A stretch of 19,665 nt of DNA from an uncultured Rhodanobacter sp. (GTDB lineage Bacteria; Pseudomonadota; Gammaproteobacteria; Xanthomonadales; Rhodanobacteraceae), in assembly GCA_903827735.1 (NCBI GenBank), contig CAIKJM010000336.1, positions 1 to 19,665 of the forward strand, written 5' to 3'. The stretch's first letter is position 1. Each line of letters opens with the position of its first letter. A program made the position numbers and the translations under genes. Below the pieces are notes generated by a model. That model worked only from the letters and a program-made list of their open reading frames with translations, made no database searches and was not told the DNA's origin. Below are positions 6,752 through 14,471 of the stretch, piece after piece.

Positions 6752-7477
6752 TTAGAAACGATATTCCGCGTCGAGCGACACGATGCCGGTGGTGCGACGG
6801 ACCGCAAAATCCGAGTTCGTCGGCGTATCGTGAATGTTGCCGGCCGACACGTGGTAGTAGTCGTACTTCACGCCAATGCCGAAATGCTCGTTAACGTCCC
6901 AGCCCGTACCCAGGCCGGCATAGAAGCCGCCGCGATCGCCGCCGTGGAACAGATCCTGGCTCAGCGTGTCGTTGTAGGCGCCACCGTTGTTATTGGCGTG
7001 GAAGTAACCGCCGTGTGCGCTGATGTACCACTGCGGCAGCAGATTGATGCGGCCATTGGCGCCGACCAGCCATCCGCGTAGGGCATTCTCGCGATTGCTC
7101 TGATTCACCGCGCCATTGCCGCCGCCGATGTTGCTCAGCTTGTAATTGCCCAGATCCGTGTAGCCCGCTTCCAGACCCAGACCGAGATCTGGACCCACCT
7201 TCCAGCGGTAGCCGCCAAGAGCACCGTAACCGGTGCGGCGGCCGTTCTTGTTGCTGAACAGGCTACCGGAGCCGTTGCTGAAGCCGCTGCCGAAGTCGCT
7301 GTTCTTGCTGTAACCGTCTGTCCGGCCGGCGCTCAGATCGACAAACCAGTTGCCGGTGCCGACAGCCTGGCTGGACTGATAATTACCTGTCGCAGGGGCC
7401 GTGGCGTCCTGCGCGAAAGCGGGGGCGGTCACCAGGCCGGTCGTCACGAGGGCAAGGGCGAGTAGTGTCTTTTTCAT
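6752..7477 (-). CDS. Outer-membrane beta-barrel protein 2 (paralogue of barrel 1)
   Basis: The 241-residue protein has a signal peptide cleaved near Ala22 (PAFA|QDA) and a mature barrel ending in AEYRF. Compared with the gene at 5742-6419 the signal peptide, the strands around GGYRW, LRG and AGLGTGWD, and the C-terminal strand are conserved. Likely loop regions differ: residues ~55-80 are Gly/Ser/Asn-rich and a later segment near NNNGGAYND has its own sequence. That is the usual pattern for surface loops diverging on a shared barrel. AAAGGAG lies five bases before the ATG. The gene is divergent from tkt across a 323-bp AT-richer spacer. No motif suggests a specific ligand. Confidence 0.88.
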   Translation of the reverse strand: MKKTLLALALVTTGLVTAPAFAQDATAPATGNYQSSQAVGTGNWFVDLSAGRTDGYSKNSDFGSGFSNGSGSLFSNKNGRRTGYGALGGYRWKVGPDLGLGLEAGYTDLGNYKLSNIGGGNGAVNQSNRENALRGWLVGANGRINLLPQWYISAHGGYFHANNNGGAYNDTLSQDLFHGGDRGGFYAGLGTGWDVNEHFGIGVKYDYYHVSAGNIHDTPTNSDFAVRRTTGIVSLDAEYRF

Positions 7478-7800
7478 GGGAAGCTCCTTTCTTGAATTCT
7501 TATGCTTGGTTTAGGCAACTACCCGTCGAGCGCCTGGGGATGCGTTCAACGGTGGTGCGCGGGGATCGCACAACACGCATTTAACACTTGGAAGTCTGAA
7601 GCCAAGCGGTATTCGATTTGGAGAAATTAAGGATGAGTTAATTCGCTAATTTTTTGCTGTCATGCAACAACATGCGCGTGCAAGGGGCGTGACGGGGATC
7701 GTTTGTACGGTTTGTTTGAAGCAACATCCGTAGGGATTGGCGACAGCGCACAGCCGATCGGCGACAATTCACGTTTGCCAAATCTTCTGGAGATCTGCCG
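7478..7800. other. Divergent intergenic region between barrel gene 2 and tkt
   Basis: This 323-bp spacer must carry promoters for both divergent genes. It is AT-richer than its surroundings at about 7575-7665. No pair of hexamers on either strand is good enough to call a promoter. A perfect 10-bp palindrome (GCCGATCGGC) lies at 7753-7762, about 40 bases upstream of the tkt start. No small open frame with a ribosome binding site was found. Confidence 0.5.
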
Positions 7801-9795
7801 ATGACTAGCCGACGCGAACTGGCCAACGCCGTGCGTGCCCTTGCCATGGATGCCGTCGAGGCCGCCAATTCCGGCCATCCGGGCATGCCGATGGGCATGG
7901 CCGATATCGCCGAGGTGCTCTGGAACGATTTTCTGCAGTTCAATCCCGCCAACCCGAAGTGGGCCAATCGCGATCGCTTCGTGCTCTCCAACGGCCACGG
8001 CTCGATGCTGCAGTACGCGCTGCTGCACCTAACCGGGTTCGATCTGCCGATCGAACAGCTCAAGCGTTTCCGCCAACTGCATTCGCATACCGCCGGTCAT
8101 CCCGAGTACAACGAAACGCCCGGCGTGGAGACCACCACGGGCCCGCTTGGACAGGGCCTGGCTAACGCGGTGGGCTTCGCCCTGGCCGAGAAGGCGCTGG
8201 CCGCGCACTTCAACCGCCCGGATCACGCGGTAGTGGACCATCACACCTACGTTTTCCTCGGCGACGGCTGCCTGATGGAAGGTATTTCGCACGAGGCCGC
8301 TTCGCTGGCCGGTACATGGAAGCTCGGCAAGCTGGTAGCGGTGTATGACGACAACGGCATCTCGATCGACGGTGAGGTCCACGGCTGGTTTACCGACGAC
8401 ACGCCGGCACGCTTCGAGTCCTACGGCTGGAATGTAATCCGCCATGTCGACGGGCACGATGCCGAAGCGATCAAGCAGGCGCTGGCCCAGGCCACCGCGC
8501 AGCACGACAAGCCCACCCTGATCTGCTGCAAGACCATTATCGGCTTCGGCGCGCCGAACAAGCAGGGCAAGGAAGAAAGCCACGGCGCCGCGCTAGGCAA
8601 GAGCGAGATCGCCGCGGCCCGCGAGCAGCTCAACTGGCATTACGCGCCGTTCGAGATTCCCGCCGACATTTACGCAGGATGGAATGCCAAAGACGTTGGC
8701 GCCCAGCGCGAGCAGGAGTGGAACAAGCGTTTCGATGCCTATGCTGCTGCGCATCCGGATCTGGCCGCCGAGCTGAAGCGTCGCCTTGCCGGCACGCTGC
8801 CGGCCGACTGGGCAGAAAAATCGTCTGCCTACGTCGCCAAGATGCAGAGCGAAGGTCCGGAGGTTGCTTCGCGCAAGGCTTCGCAGATGACGCTGGACGC
8901 GTTCGGCCCGCTGCTGCCGGAACTGCTCGGCGGCTCGGCGGACCTCGCCGGTTCCAACCTGACCAAGTGGAAGGGCAGCGTCGACATCAGCGAGAAGGAC
9001 GGCAACTATGTTCACTACGGCGTGCGCGAGTTCGGCATGACGGCGATCGCCAACGGCGTGGCCCTGCACGGCGGCTTCATTCCGTACGACGCGACGTTCC
9101 TAGTGTTCTCCGATTACGCGCGCAACGCCGTGCGCATGAGCGCGCTGATTCCGGCGCATAACATCCATGTCTACACGCACGACTCGATCGGCCTGGGCGA
9201 AGACGGCCCGACCCATCAGCCGGTCGAGCACATGGCCAGCTTGCGGTACATCCCCAACAATCACCTGTGGCGCCCTTGCGATGCGGTGGAGTCGGCGATG
9301 AGCTGGAAGCTGGCGATCGAGCGCGCCGGTGCGCCGAGCTGCCTGATCTTTTCGCGGCAGACGCTCAAGCATCAGCAGCGCAGCGAGCAGCAGGTCGCTG
9401 ACATCGCGCGAGGCGGTTACGTGCTCTCCGATCCACTGGATACCAAGTTCAAGGCCATCATCATCGCCACAGGTTCCGAGGTGGAGCTGGCGATGGAGGC
9501 GATGCGCTCGCTGGCGCAGCAGGGCGTGCCCGTGCGCGTTGTCTCGATGCCTTGCGCCGAAGTGTTCGACGCGCAGCCGCTGGAATATCGCGAGGGCGTG
9601 CTGCCCAGTTGGTGCCGCGCGCGCGTCGCGGTGGAAGCAGGCATCACCGACTATTGGCGCAAGTACGTCGGCCTCGACGGCGACGTGATCGGCATGACTA
9701 CCTTCGGCGCCTCTGCGCCCGCCGCGCAGCTCTATGAATACTTCGGCATCACCACGCCCAAGGTCATCGATGCGGTCAAGCGGGTCGTCGGCTGA
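7801..9795 (+). CDS. tkt: Transketolase
   Basis: This ThDP- and divalent metal-dependent enzyme moves two-carbon units between ketoses and aldoses in the non-oxidative pentose phosphate pathway. The length of 664 residues is typical. Conserved points seen include His26 (SGHPGMPMG), His66 (SNGHGSM), GDGCLMEG with Asp155 and metal ligand Asn185 (DDNGISIDG), His261, catalytic Glu410 (VREFGM), and the C-terminal half block GLGEDGPTHQP. GGAG stands ten bases before the ATG. The next gene starts 19 bases after the stop and is likely co-transcribed. Identification is secure; no truncation or missing key residue was seen. Confidence 0.97.
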   Translation: MTSRRELANAVRALAMDAVEAANSGHPGMPMGMADIAEVLWNDFLQFNPANPKWANRDRFVLSNGHGSMLQYALLHLTGFDLPIEQLKRFRQLHSHTAGHPEYNETPGVETTTGPLGQGLANAVGFALAEKALAAHFNRPDHAVVDHHTYVFLGDGCLMEGISHEAASLAGTWKLGKLVAVYDDNGISIDGEVHGWFTDDTPARFESYGWNVIRHVDGHDAEAIKQALAQATAQHDKPTLICCKTIIGFGAPNKQGKEESHGAALGKSEIAAAREQLNWHYAPFEIPADIYAGWNAKDVGAQREQEWNKRFDAYAAAHPDLAAELKRRLAGTLPADWAEKSSAYVAKMQSEGPEVASRKASQMTLDAFGPLLPELLGGSADLAGSNLTKWKGSVDISEKDGNYVHYGVREFGMTAIANGVALHGGFIPYDATFLVFSDYARNAVRMSALIPAHNIHVYTHDSIGLGEDGPTHQPVEHMASLRYIPNNHLWRPCDAVESAMSWKLAIERAGAPSCLIFSRQTLKHQQRSEQQVADIARGGYVLSDPLDTKFKAIIIATGSEVELAMEAMRSLAQQGVPVRVVSMPCAEVFDAQPLEYREGVLPSWCRARVAVEAGITDYWRKYVGLDGDVIGMTTFGASAPAAQLYEYFGITTPKVIDAVKRVVG

Positions 9796-9814
9796 GCTCG
9801 GTGAGCGAATCTCG

Positions 9815-10981
9815 ATGAGCGAACCTGCCAACGAGCCTTTTCTGATCTTCGGTGCGCCGAAGATCGGGGAAGAGGAAATTGCCGAAGTCGAGGCGTGCAT
9901 GCGCTCTGGCTGGCTCGGCACGGGTCCGCGCGTTGCCCGGCTGGAAAGGGATTTCGCCGCCTACCGGCGCGTGCAGGCCAGTCAGGTGGCCGCGGTCAAT
10001 TCATGCACGGCCGCCCTGCATGTGAGCATGGTCGCCGCATCGCTGGAGCCAGGCGCCGAAGTCATCACCACGCCGCTGACCTTTTGCGCCACGGTCAACG
10101 CGATTTTGCACGCGGGCCTGTCGCCGGTGATGGCCGACGTGGATCCGCTTACGCAAAACATCGATCCGGCCGCGATCGAGGCGGTGATCACGCCGCGCAC
10201 GCGCGCCATCGTGCCGGTGCATTTCGCCGGTCGGCCGTGCGATATGGATGCGATCATGGCGATTGCCGCCAAGCACGATTTGGTGGTGATTGAGGATTGT
10301 GCCCACGCGATCGAGACCGAGTATCACGGTCAACCCGCGGGTACCTTCGGCGACTTCGGCTGCTTCAGTTTTTACGTCACCAAGAACGTGACCACCGGCG
10401 AAGGTGGCATGATTCTGGGGCGTGACGAGGAGCGCATTGCGCGCGCCCGTATTCTCGCTCTGCACGGCATGAGCAAGGACGCGTGGCACCGTTTCGGCGA
10501 CGCCGGCTACAAGCACTACCAGGTCGTCGAGTGCGGCTTCAAATACAACATGATGGATCTGCAGGCAGCGATCGGCCTGCATCAGCTGGCCAAGGTCGAC
10601 ACGCACTGGCAGCGACGGCAGGAGATTTGGGCGTTCTATCAGAGCGCGCTGGCCGAGCTTCCGCTGGAATTGCCGGCCGAACCCGAGGCTGACACGCGGC
10701 ACGGTTTTCATCTGTACACGGTAATGATCGACGCCACGCGCTGCGGCGTCACGCGCGATGCCTTCCTCGACGCAATGAACGATGCGCGTATCGGTACCGG
10801 CGTGCACTACCTGTCGGTGCCCGAGCATCCGTATTACCAGCAGCGTTTTGGCTGGCGTCCCGAGCAGTGGCCGCATGCGATGCGGCTGGGTCGGCAAACG
10901 GTCAGCCTGCCGCTATCGCCGGGCTTGACCGATGGCGACATCGAACGCGTCGTCGCCGCAGTACGCGGCATCGTCGGTTGA
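9815..10981 (+). CDS. DegT/DnrJ/EryC1/StrS-family PLP aminotransferase
   Basis: This is a fold-type I, pyridoxal-phosphate enzyme of the sugar aminotransferase family, whose characterised members transfer an amino group to a keto sugar nucleotide for surface polysaccharides or natural products. The 388-residue protein has Asp161 (IEDCAHA), expected to pair with the cofactor ring, and the probable Schiff-base Lys190 in FYVTKNVTTGEGGM. The ATG at 9815 begins 19 bases after the tkt stop, with GGTGAG upstream. The frame is open from within tkt, but that extension encodes low-complexity Ser/Arg sequence and is not credible. The position implies co-transcription with tkt. The actual sugar substrate is unknown, and no glycosyltransferase or sugar-nucleotide dehydratase lies alongside. 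Confidence 0.88.
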   Translation: MSEPANEPFLIFGAPKIGEEEIAEVEACMRSGWLGTGPRVARLERDFAAYRRVQASQVAAVNSCTAALHVSMVAASLEPGAEVITTPLTFCATVNAILHAGLSPVMADVDPLTQNIDPAAIEAVITPRTRAIVPVHFAGRPCDMDAIMAIAAKHDLVVIEDCAHAIETEYHGQPAGTFGDFGCFSFYVTKNVTTGEGGMILGRDEERIARARILALHGMSKDAWHRFGDAGYKHYQVVECGFKYNMMDLQAAIGLHQLAKVDTHWQRRQEIWAFYQSALAELPLELPAEPEADTRHGFHLYTVMIDATRCGVTRDAFLDAMNDARIGTGVHYLSVPEHPYYQQRFGWRPEQWPHAMRLGRQTVSLPLSPGLTDGDIERVVAAVRGIVG

Positions 10982-11075
10982 AGTCGCCTCATAATTAGAG
11001 TCGCGCTGACGAGGCTGCTGCGGGGCGAATCAAACGCACGCCGTCGCTACTCGCCCCTCATCCCTCGCTTTGCTT

Positions 11076-12254
11076 TCAACCCGCGCGCGCCTTCAGCGCC
11101 GTCACCGCCGGCAATTCCTTGCCCTCGAGGAACTCGAGAAATGCGCCGCCGCCGGTCGAGATATACGAAACATCCTTGGCGATGCCGTATTTCTCGACAG
11201 CTGCGAGCGTGTCGCCGCCACCGGCAATCGAAAACGCCTTGGAGGCCGCGATCGCTTTCGCCAGCGTTTGGGTGCCTTTGCCAAAGGCGTCGTACTCGAA
11301 CACGCCGACCGGGCCGTTCCACACCACCGTACCCGCCTTGGCGATCAGCTCGGCGTAGCTCGCCGCGGTTTCCGGCCCAATGTCGAGAATCATCTCGTCA
11401 TCTTTGACCTGATGCACGAGCCTGACCGTGGCGGTGGCATTGGCCGAAAACTCCGTCGCCACGACCACGTCGACCGGCATCGGCAAATCGACCTTGCGAC
11501 GCTTGGCGTCGGCAATGACTTTCTTGGCCGCGTCGATCAGCGCCGGTTCGCACAGCGAGTTGCCGATCGAGTGGCCCAGCGCGGCGATAAAGGTATTGGC
11601 GATGCCGCCGCCGACAATCAGCTGATCGACCTTGCCGATCAGGTTTTCCAGCAAGGTCAGCTTGGTCGACACCTTGGAGCCGGCGACGATCGCTAGCAGC
11701 GGGTGGGCCGGATGTTCGAGTGCCTTGCCCAGGGCGTCGAGCTCGGCGCACAGCAGTGGGCCGGCCGCTGCAACGGGCGCGAACTTGATCACGCCATGGG
11801 TGGACGCTTGCGCGCGATGCGCGGTGCCGAAGGCATCCATGACGAAAATGTCGCACAGCGCGGCATAGCGTCTGGCCAGCGCCTCGTCGTCCTTCCCTTC
11901 GCCGACGTTCATGCGGCAATTTTCCAGTAGTACCACTTCGCCAGGAGCCACTTCGACGCCATCGAGATAATCCGCGACCAGCCGCACCTCGCTGCCGAGT
12001 TTTTTGCTGAGCCATTCGGCGACCGGGGCGAGCGAGGATTCGGCATCGAAGCGGCCTTCCTTCGGGCGCCCCAGGTGCGAGAGAACCATCACGCGCGCGC
12101 CAGCATCGCGCGCCGCCACGATCGTTGGCAGCGAGCTTTCCAGACGCTGGGTGGAGGTCATATGGCCGTGGTCGTCGATCGGCACGTTCAGATCTTCGCG
12201 AATCAGCACGCGCTGGCCGCGCAAATCAAGGTCGCTCATGCGAATAACGGACAC
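11076..12254 (-). CDS. pgk: Phosphoglycerate kinase (GTG start)
   Basis: This enzyme reversibly transfers phosphate from 1,3-bisphosphoglycerate to ADP, giving 3-phosphoglycerate and ATP. The 392-residue protein has the N-domain substrate motifs REDLNVP (residues 19-25), SHLGRP (59-64), ENCRMNVGEG and DAFGTAHRAQAST. The nucleotide-side motifs are AGSKVSTK (191-198), VGGGIANTF, NGPVGVFE, GGGDT and STGGGAFLEFLEGK. The start is taken as GTG at 12254 because GGAG (12262-12265) lies seven bases before it. The in-frame ATG at 12239 has no such site. It is convergent with the aminotransferase gene and divergent from the gene at 12431. In many proteobacteria gap and pgk are adjacent; here they are ~10 kb apart, though both on the minus strand. 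Confidence 0.97.
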   Translation of the reverse strand: MSVIRMSDLDLRGQRVLIREDLNVPIDDHGHMTSTQRLESSLPTIVAARDAGARVMVLSHLGRPKEGRFDAESSLAPVAEWLSKKLGSEVRLVADYLDGVEVAPGEVVLLENCRMNVGEGKDDEALARRYAALCDIFVMDAFGTAHRAQASTHGVIKFAPVAAAGPLLCAELDALGKALEHPAHPLLAIVAGSKVSTKLTLLENLIGKVDQLIVGGGIANTFIAALGHSIGNSLCEPALIDAAKKVIADAKRRKVDLPMPVDVVVATEFSANATATVRLVHQVKDDEMILDIGPETAASYAELIAKAGTVVWNGPVGVFEYDAFGKGTQTLAKAIAASKAFSIAGGGDTLAAVEKYGIAKDVSYISTGGGAFLEFLEGKELPAVTALKARAG

Positions 12255-12261
12255 GGCGTAA

Positions 12262-12265
12262 CTCC
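12262..12265 (-). promoter_or_regulatory. Shine-Dalgarno GGAG deciding the pgk GTG start
   Basis: GGAG on the minus strand stands seven bases before GTG at 12254, ideal spacing, while the downstream in-frame ATG at 12239 lacks any purine-rich site at a suitable distance. Confidence 0.7.
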
Positions 12266-12294
12266 GGTGAAGTGGGTAAGGTCGGAAAGCGGCA

Positions 12295-12310
12295 CTGAAC
12301 GGCCGTTCAG
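12295..12310. promoter_or_regulatory. Perfect 16-bp palindrome upstream of pgk
   Basis: The sequence CTGAACGGCCGTTCAG reads the same on both strands. It lies 41 bases upstream of the pgk start and just downstream of its predicted -10 box. It could be an operator overlapping the transcript start, or a hairpin (6-bp stem, GGCC loop) at the 5' end of the pgk mRNA. Confidence 0.5.
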
Positions 12311-12316
12311 CCAGCT

Positions 12317-12345
12317 ATTGTCGGCCGCCATGGAAGTCGATGCAA
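12317..12345 (-). promoter_or_regulatory. Probable pgk promoter
   Basis: On the minus strand TTGCAT (12340-12345) and GACAAT (12317-12322) are separated by exactly 17 bases. The transcript start would fall near 12310, giving a leader of about 56 nt that begins with the palindrome. Both hexamers are partial consensus matches. Confidence 0.45.
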
Positions 12346-12430
12346 ACTTGCTCCACCCGCGCTGTGCCCGATACGGCGCTCTATCGGCTCCTGCGCTTGG
12401 CTAAACTGGGATTTTTCGAGGTGGCAAATC

Positions 12431-13105
12431 ATGACAACGATGGGCTTCTTGCTTTACGACTACTGGCGCTCCAGCGCCGCCTATCGCGTGCGTATAGCGC
12501 TGAATCTGAAAGGGCTGAGCTACGCCTCGCGCCCGGTGCATCTGGTCCGCGATGGCGGCGAACAGCATTCGGCCGACTATCAGGCGATCAATCCCGCCCG
12601 GCTGGTGCCGTCGCTGATCGACGGTGAGCGGGTTATCACGCAGTCGCTCGCGATCATGGAATACCTTGATGAGACCCATCCGGAGCCCGCGCTGCTTCCC
12701 GCCGACGCGCGGGGCAGGGCGCGCGTACGGTCGCTGGCCATGACGGTGGCCAGCGACGCCCATCCGATTGGCAACCTGCGCGTTTTGCAGTATCTGCAGT
12801 CGACCTTCGACGCCGACGAGCTGCAACGGGCCGAGTGGTCACGGCACTGGATCGCCGTGAGCTTCAGCGCGCTCGAAGCCATGCTCGCCGACAACGCGGC
12901 CACCGGACGCTACTGCCACGGCGACGTGCCGGGCATGGCCGACGCGTGTCTGGTACCGCAGTTCTACAATGCGCTGCGCTGGAAGCTTTCGCTGGAGCCG
13001 TACCCGGCGCTGCGGCGAATCTACGAGGAGTGCCAGGGACTTGAGGCGTTTCAGCGGGCAGCGCCTGAAGCGCAGCCTGATGCGCCGGCTGCGGTGCCCG
13101 CGTAG
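12431..13105 (+). CDS. maiA: Maleylacetoacetate isomerase-like zeta-class glutathione transferase
   Basis: The family isomerises maleylacetoacetate to fumarylacetoacetate in tyrosine breakdown, using glutathione; close relatives act on maleylpyruvate. The 224-residue protein has the GST thioredoxin-like N-domain with the family's YWRSSAAYRVRIALNLKG block (residues 10-27), LVPSLIDG with the glutathione-binding cis-Pro, and QSLAIMEYLDE. The C-terminal helical domain carries HPIGNLRVLQYL and GMADACLVPQ. The usual SSCS motif is SSAA here, a variant with Ala in place of Cys. GAGG lies nine bases before the ATG; an in-frame ATG at 12440 is a weaker choice. No homogentisate dioxygenase or fumarylacetoacetase gene is nearby, so the pathway link is by family only. 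It is convergent with pilU. Confidence 0.85.
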   Translation: MTTMGFLLYDYWRSSAAYRVRIALNLKGLSYASRPVHLVRDGGEQHSADYQAINPARLVPSLIDGERVITQSLAIMEYLDETHPEPALLPADARGRARVRSLAMTVASDAHPIGNLRVLQYLQSTFDADELQRAEWSRHWIAVSFSALEAMLADNAATGRYCHGDVPGMADACLVPQFYNALRWKLSLEPYPALRRIYEECQGLEAFQRAAPEAQPDAPAAVPA

Positions 13106-13176
13106 CGCAGTTCGGTCATCCGCGCGGGTCGACAAGCGCCGGCCGTGGAAACAGCCGACGCCAGCGCGGCGCAGGC

Positions 13177-14289
13177 TCAGAAGCCCATCCCGTACGGGTC
13201 GTTGCCCGCCAGCTCCTGGTTGTCCGTGCCGCCTTCGGCCAGGCGAATCTTCAGCGACAGGCCGTCGCGCGAATCGGACTTGTTGAGCGCCTCTTCCAGC
13301 GACACGCGGCCGTCCTTGTACAGCCGGTACAGCGACTGATCGAAGGTCTGCATGCCTTCCTGCAGGCTGCGATCCATCGCTTCCTTGATCTCGTGGGTCT
13401 GGCCGCGGCGGATCATGTCGCGGATCAGCGGCGTGTTCAATAGCACCTCGGCGGCGGGAATGCGCCGGCCGTCCTTGCCGACCACCAGGCGCTGGCTGAT
13501 CACGGCGCGCAGGTTCAGCGCCAGGTTCATCAGCACGTTCTTGTGTGAGGCTTCGGGGAAAAAGTTGAGGATGCGCTCCAGCGTCTGGTCGGCATTGTTG
13601 GAGTGCAGCGTGGCCAGGCACAGATGGCCGGTTTCGGAAAACGCGATGGCCGCTTCCATGGTCTCGGTGTCGCGGATCTCGCCGATCATGATCACGTCGG
13701 GCGCCTCGCGCATGGCGTTTTTCAGCGCCTCGTTGTAGCTGTGCGTGTCAAGGCCTACTTCGCGCTGGTTGACGATCGACTTCTTGTGCCGGTGCAGGTA
13801 CTCGATCGGATCTTCGATGGTGAGGATATGGCCGGACGTGTTGATGTTGCGATGGTCGATCATCGCCGCCAGCGTGGTCGATTTGCCTGAGCCGGTCGCG
13901 CCCACCACCAGGATCAGGCCGCGCGGTTCCATGATCAGGTCACGGAAGATGTTCGGCAGCTGCAGCTGATCGATGCTGGGAATCTCGCTCTTGATCGCGC
14001 GGATCACCATGCCCACTTCGCCGCGCTGCTTGAATACGTTGATACGGAAGCGGCCGGCCTCCTTCACGGCCAGCGCCATGTTCAGCTCGAGCGTGCGCTC
14101 GAACTGAGGCACCTGGCCCTCGTCCATCAGGGAGTAGGCGATCTTTTTGACCATGCCGGCCGGCAGACCCGTGTTGCCCAACGGGTAAAGCCTGCCCTCG
14201 ACCTTGATATTCACCGGTGCGCCGGTGGTCAGGAACATGTCCGACGCACCTTTGTCTACCATCAGCTTGAGGAAGTAACCGATATCCAC
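13177..14289 (-). CDS. pilU: Type IV pilus twitching motility ATPase PilU
   Basis: This is a cytoplasmic secretion-type ATPase that assists PilT in pilus retraction. The 370-residue protein shows Walker A GATGSGKST (130-138), an Asp box around TIEDPIEY, Walker B-like DVIMIGEIRD (198-207) and a His box HLCLATLHSNN (222-232). It is called PilU rather than PilT because of the INLP-like/SIVNQREVGLDT stretch, the HLCLATLH box and the long C-terminal tail rich in acidic and Gly residues. The start is GTG at 14289: AGGGG lies six bases upstream, and the first residues (DIGYFLKLMVDKGASD) align with the usual N-terminus of PilU. pilT, commonly adjacent, is not in this window. The gene is divergent from the lipoprotein gene at 14472. 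Confidence 0.92.
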   Translation of the reverse strand: MDIGYFLKLMVDKGASDMFLTTGAPVNIKVEGRLYPLGNTGLPAGMVKKIAYSLMDEGQVPQFERTLELNMALAVKEAGRFRINVFKQRGEVGMVIRAIKSEIPSIDQLQLPNIFRDLIMEPRGLILVVGATGSGKSTTLAAMIDHRNINTSGHILTIEDPIEYLHRHKKSIVNQREVGLDTHSYNEALKNAMREAPDVIMIGEIRDTETMEAAIAFSETGHLCLATLHSNNADQTLERILNFFPEASHKNVLMNLALNLRAVISQRLVVGKDGRRIPAAEVLLNTPLIRDMIRRGQTHEIKEAMDRSLQEGMQTFDQSLYRLYKDGRVSLEEALNKSDSRDGLSLKIRLAEGGTDNQELAGNDPYGMGF

Positions 14290-14414
14290 GTCTAGCCCCT
14301 GTTAGGAATGCGCCGGTTACGATGGTCGTCTGATTCGACCGTGCGTAATCTCACGCTATGTAGCCATTGTGCGTGCAAATGATGCATCAAGGCGACGCGA
14401 TGAGAAATTACGCG

Positions 14415-14444
14415 TTGCAATCACGGATTATGCCCGCCCACAAT
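14415..14444 (+). promoter_or_regulatory. Possible promoter of the DUF4398 gene pair
   Basis: TTGCAA (14415-14420) and CACAAT (14439-14444) are spaced by 18 bases, predicting a start near 14451, about 20 bases before the preferred ATG. The matches are only partial. If right, the promoter excludes the upstream in-frame start codons. Confidence 0.3.
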
Positions 14445-14471
14445 ACGTCGCGACACTCTATGAGGAATGTG

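Noticed and set aside
9734..9814. Longer aminotransferase reading frame starting inside tkt
   Set aside because: The extra 27 codons are Ser/Arg-rich and come from the out-of-frame end of tkt. The family motif sequence begins after the ATG at 9815.
11022..11057. Inverted repeat GGGGCGA...TCGCCCC downstream of pgk
   Set aside because: The 7-bp arms are separated by a 22-base loop and no T run follows on either strand, so a terminator call is not justified.
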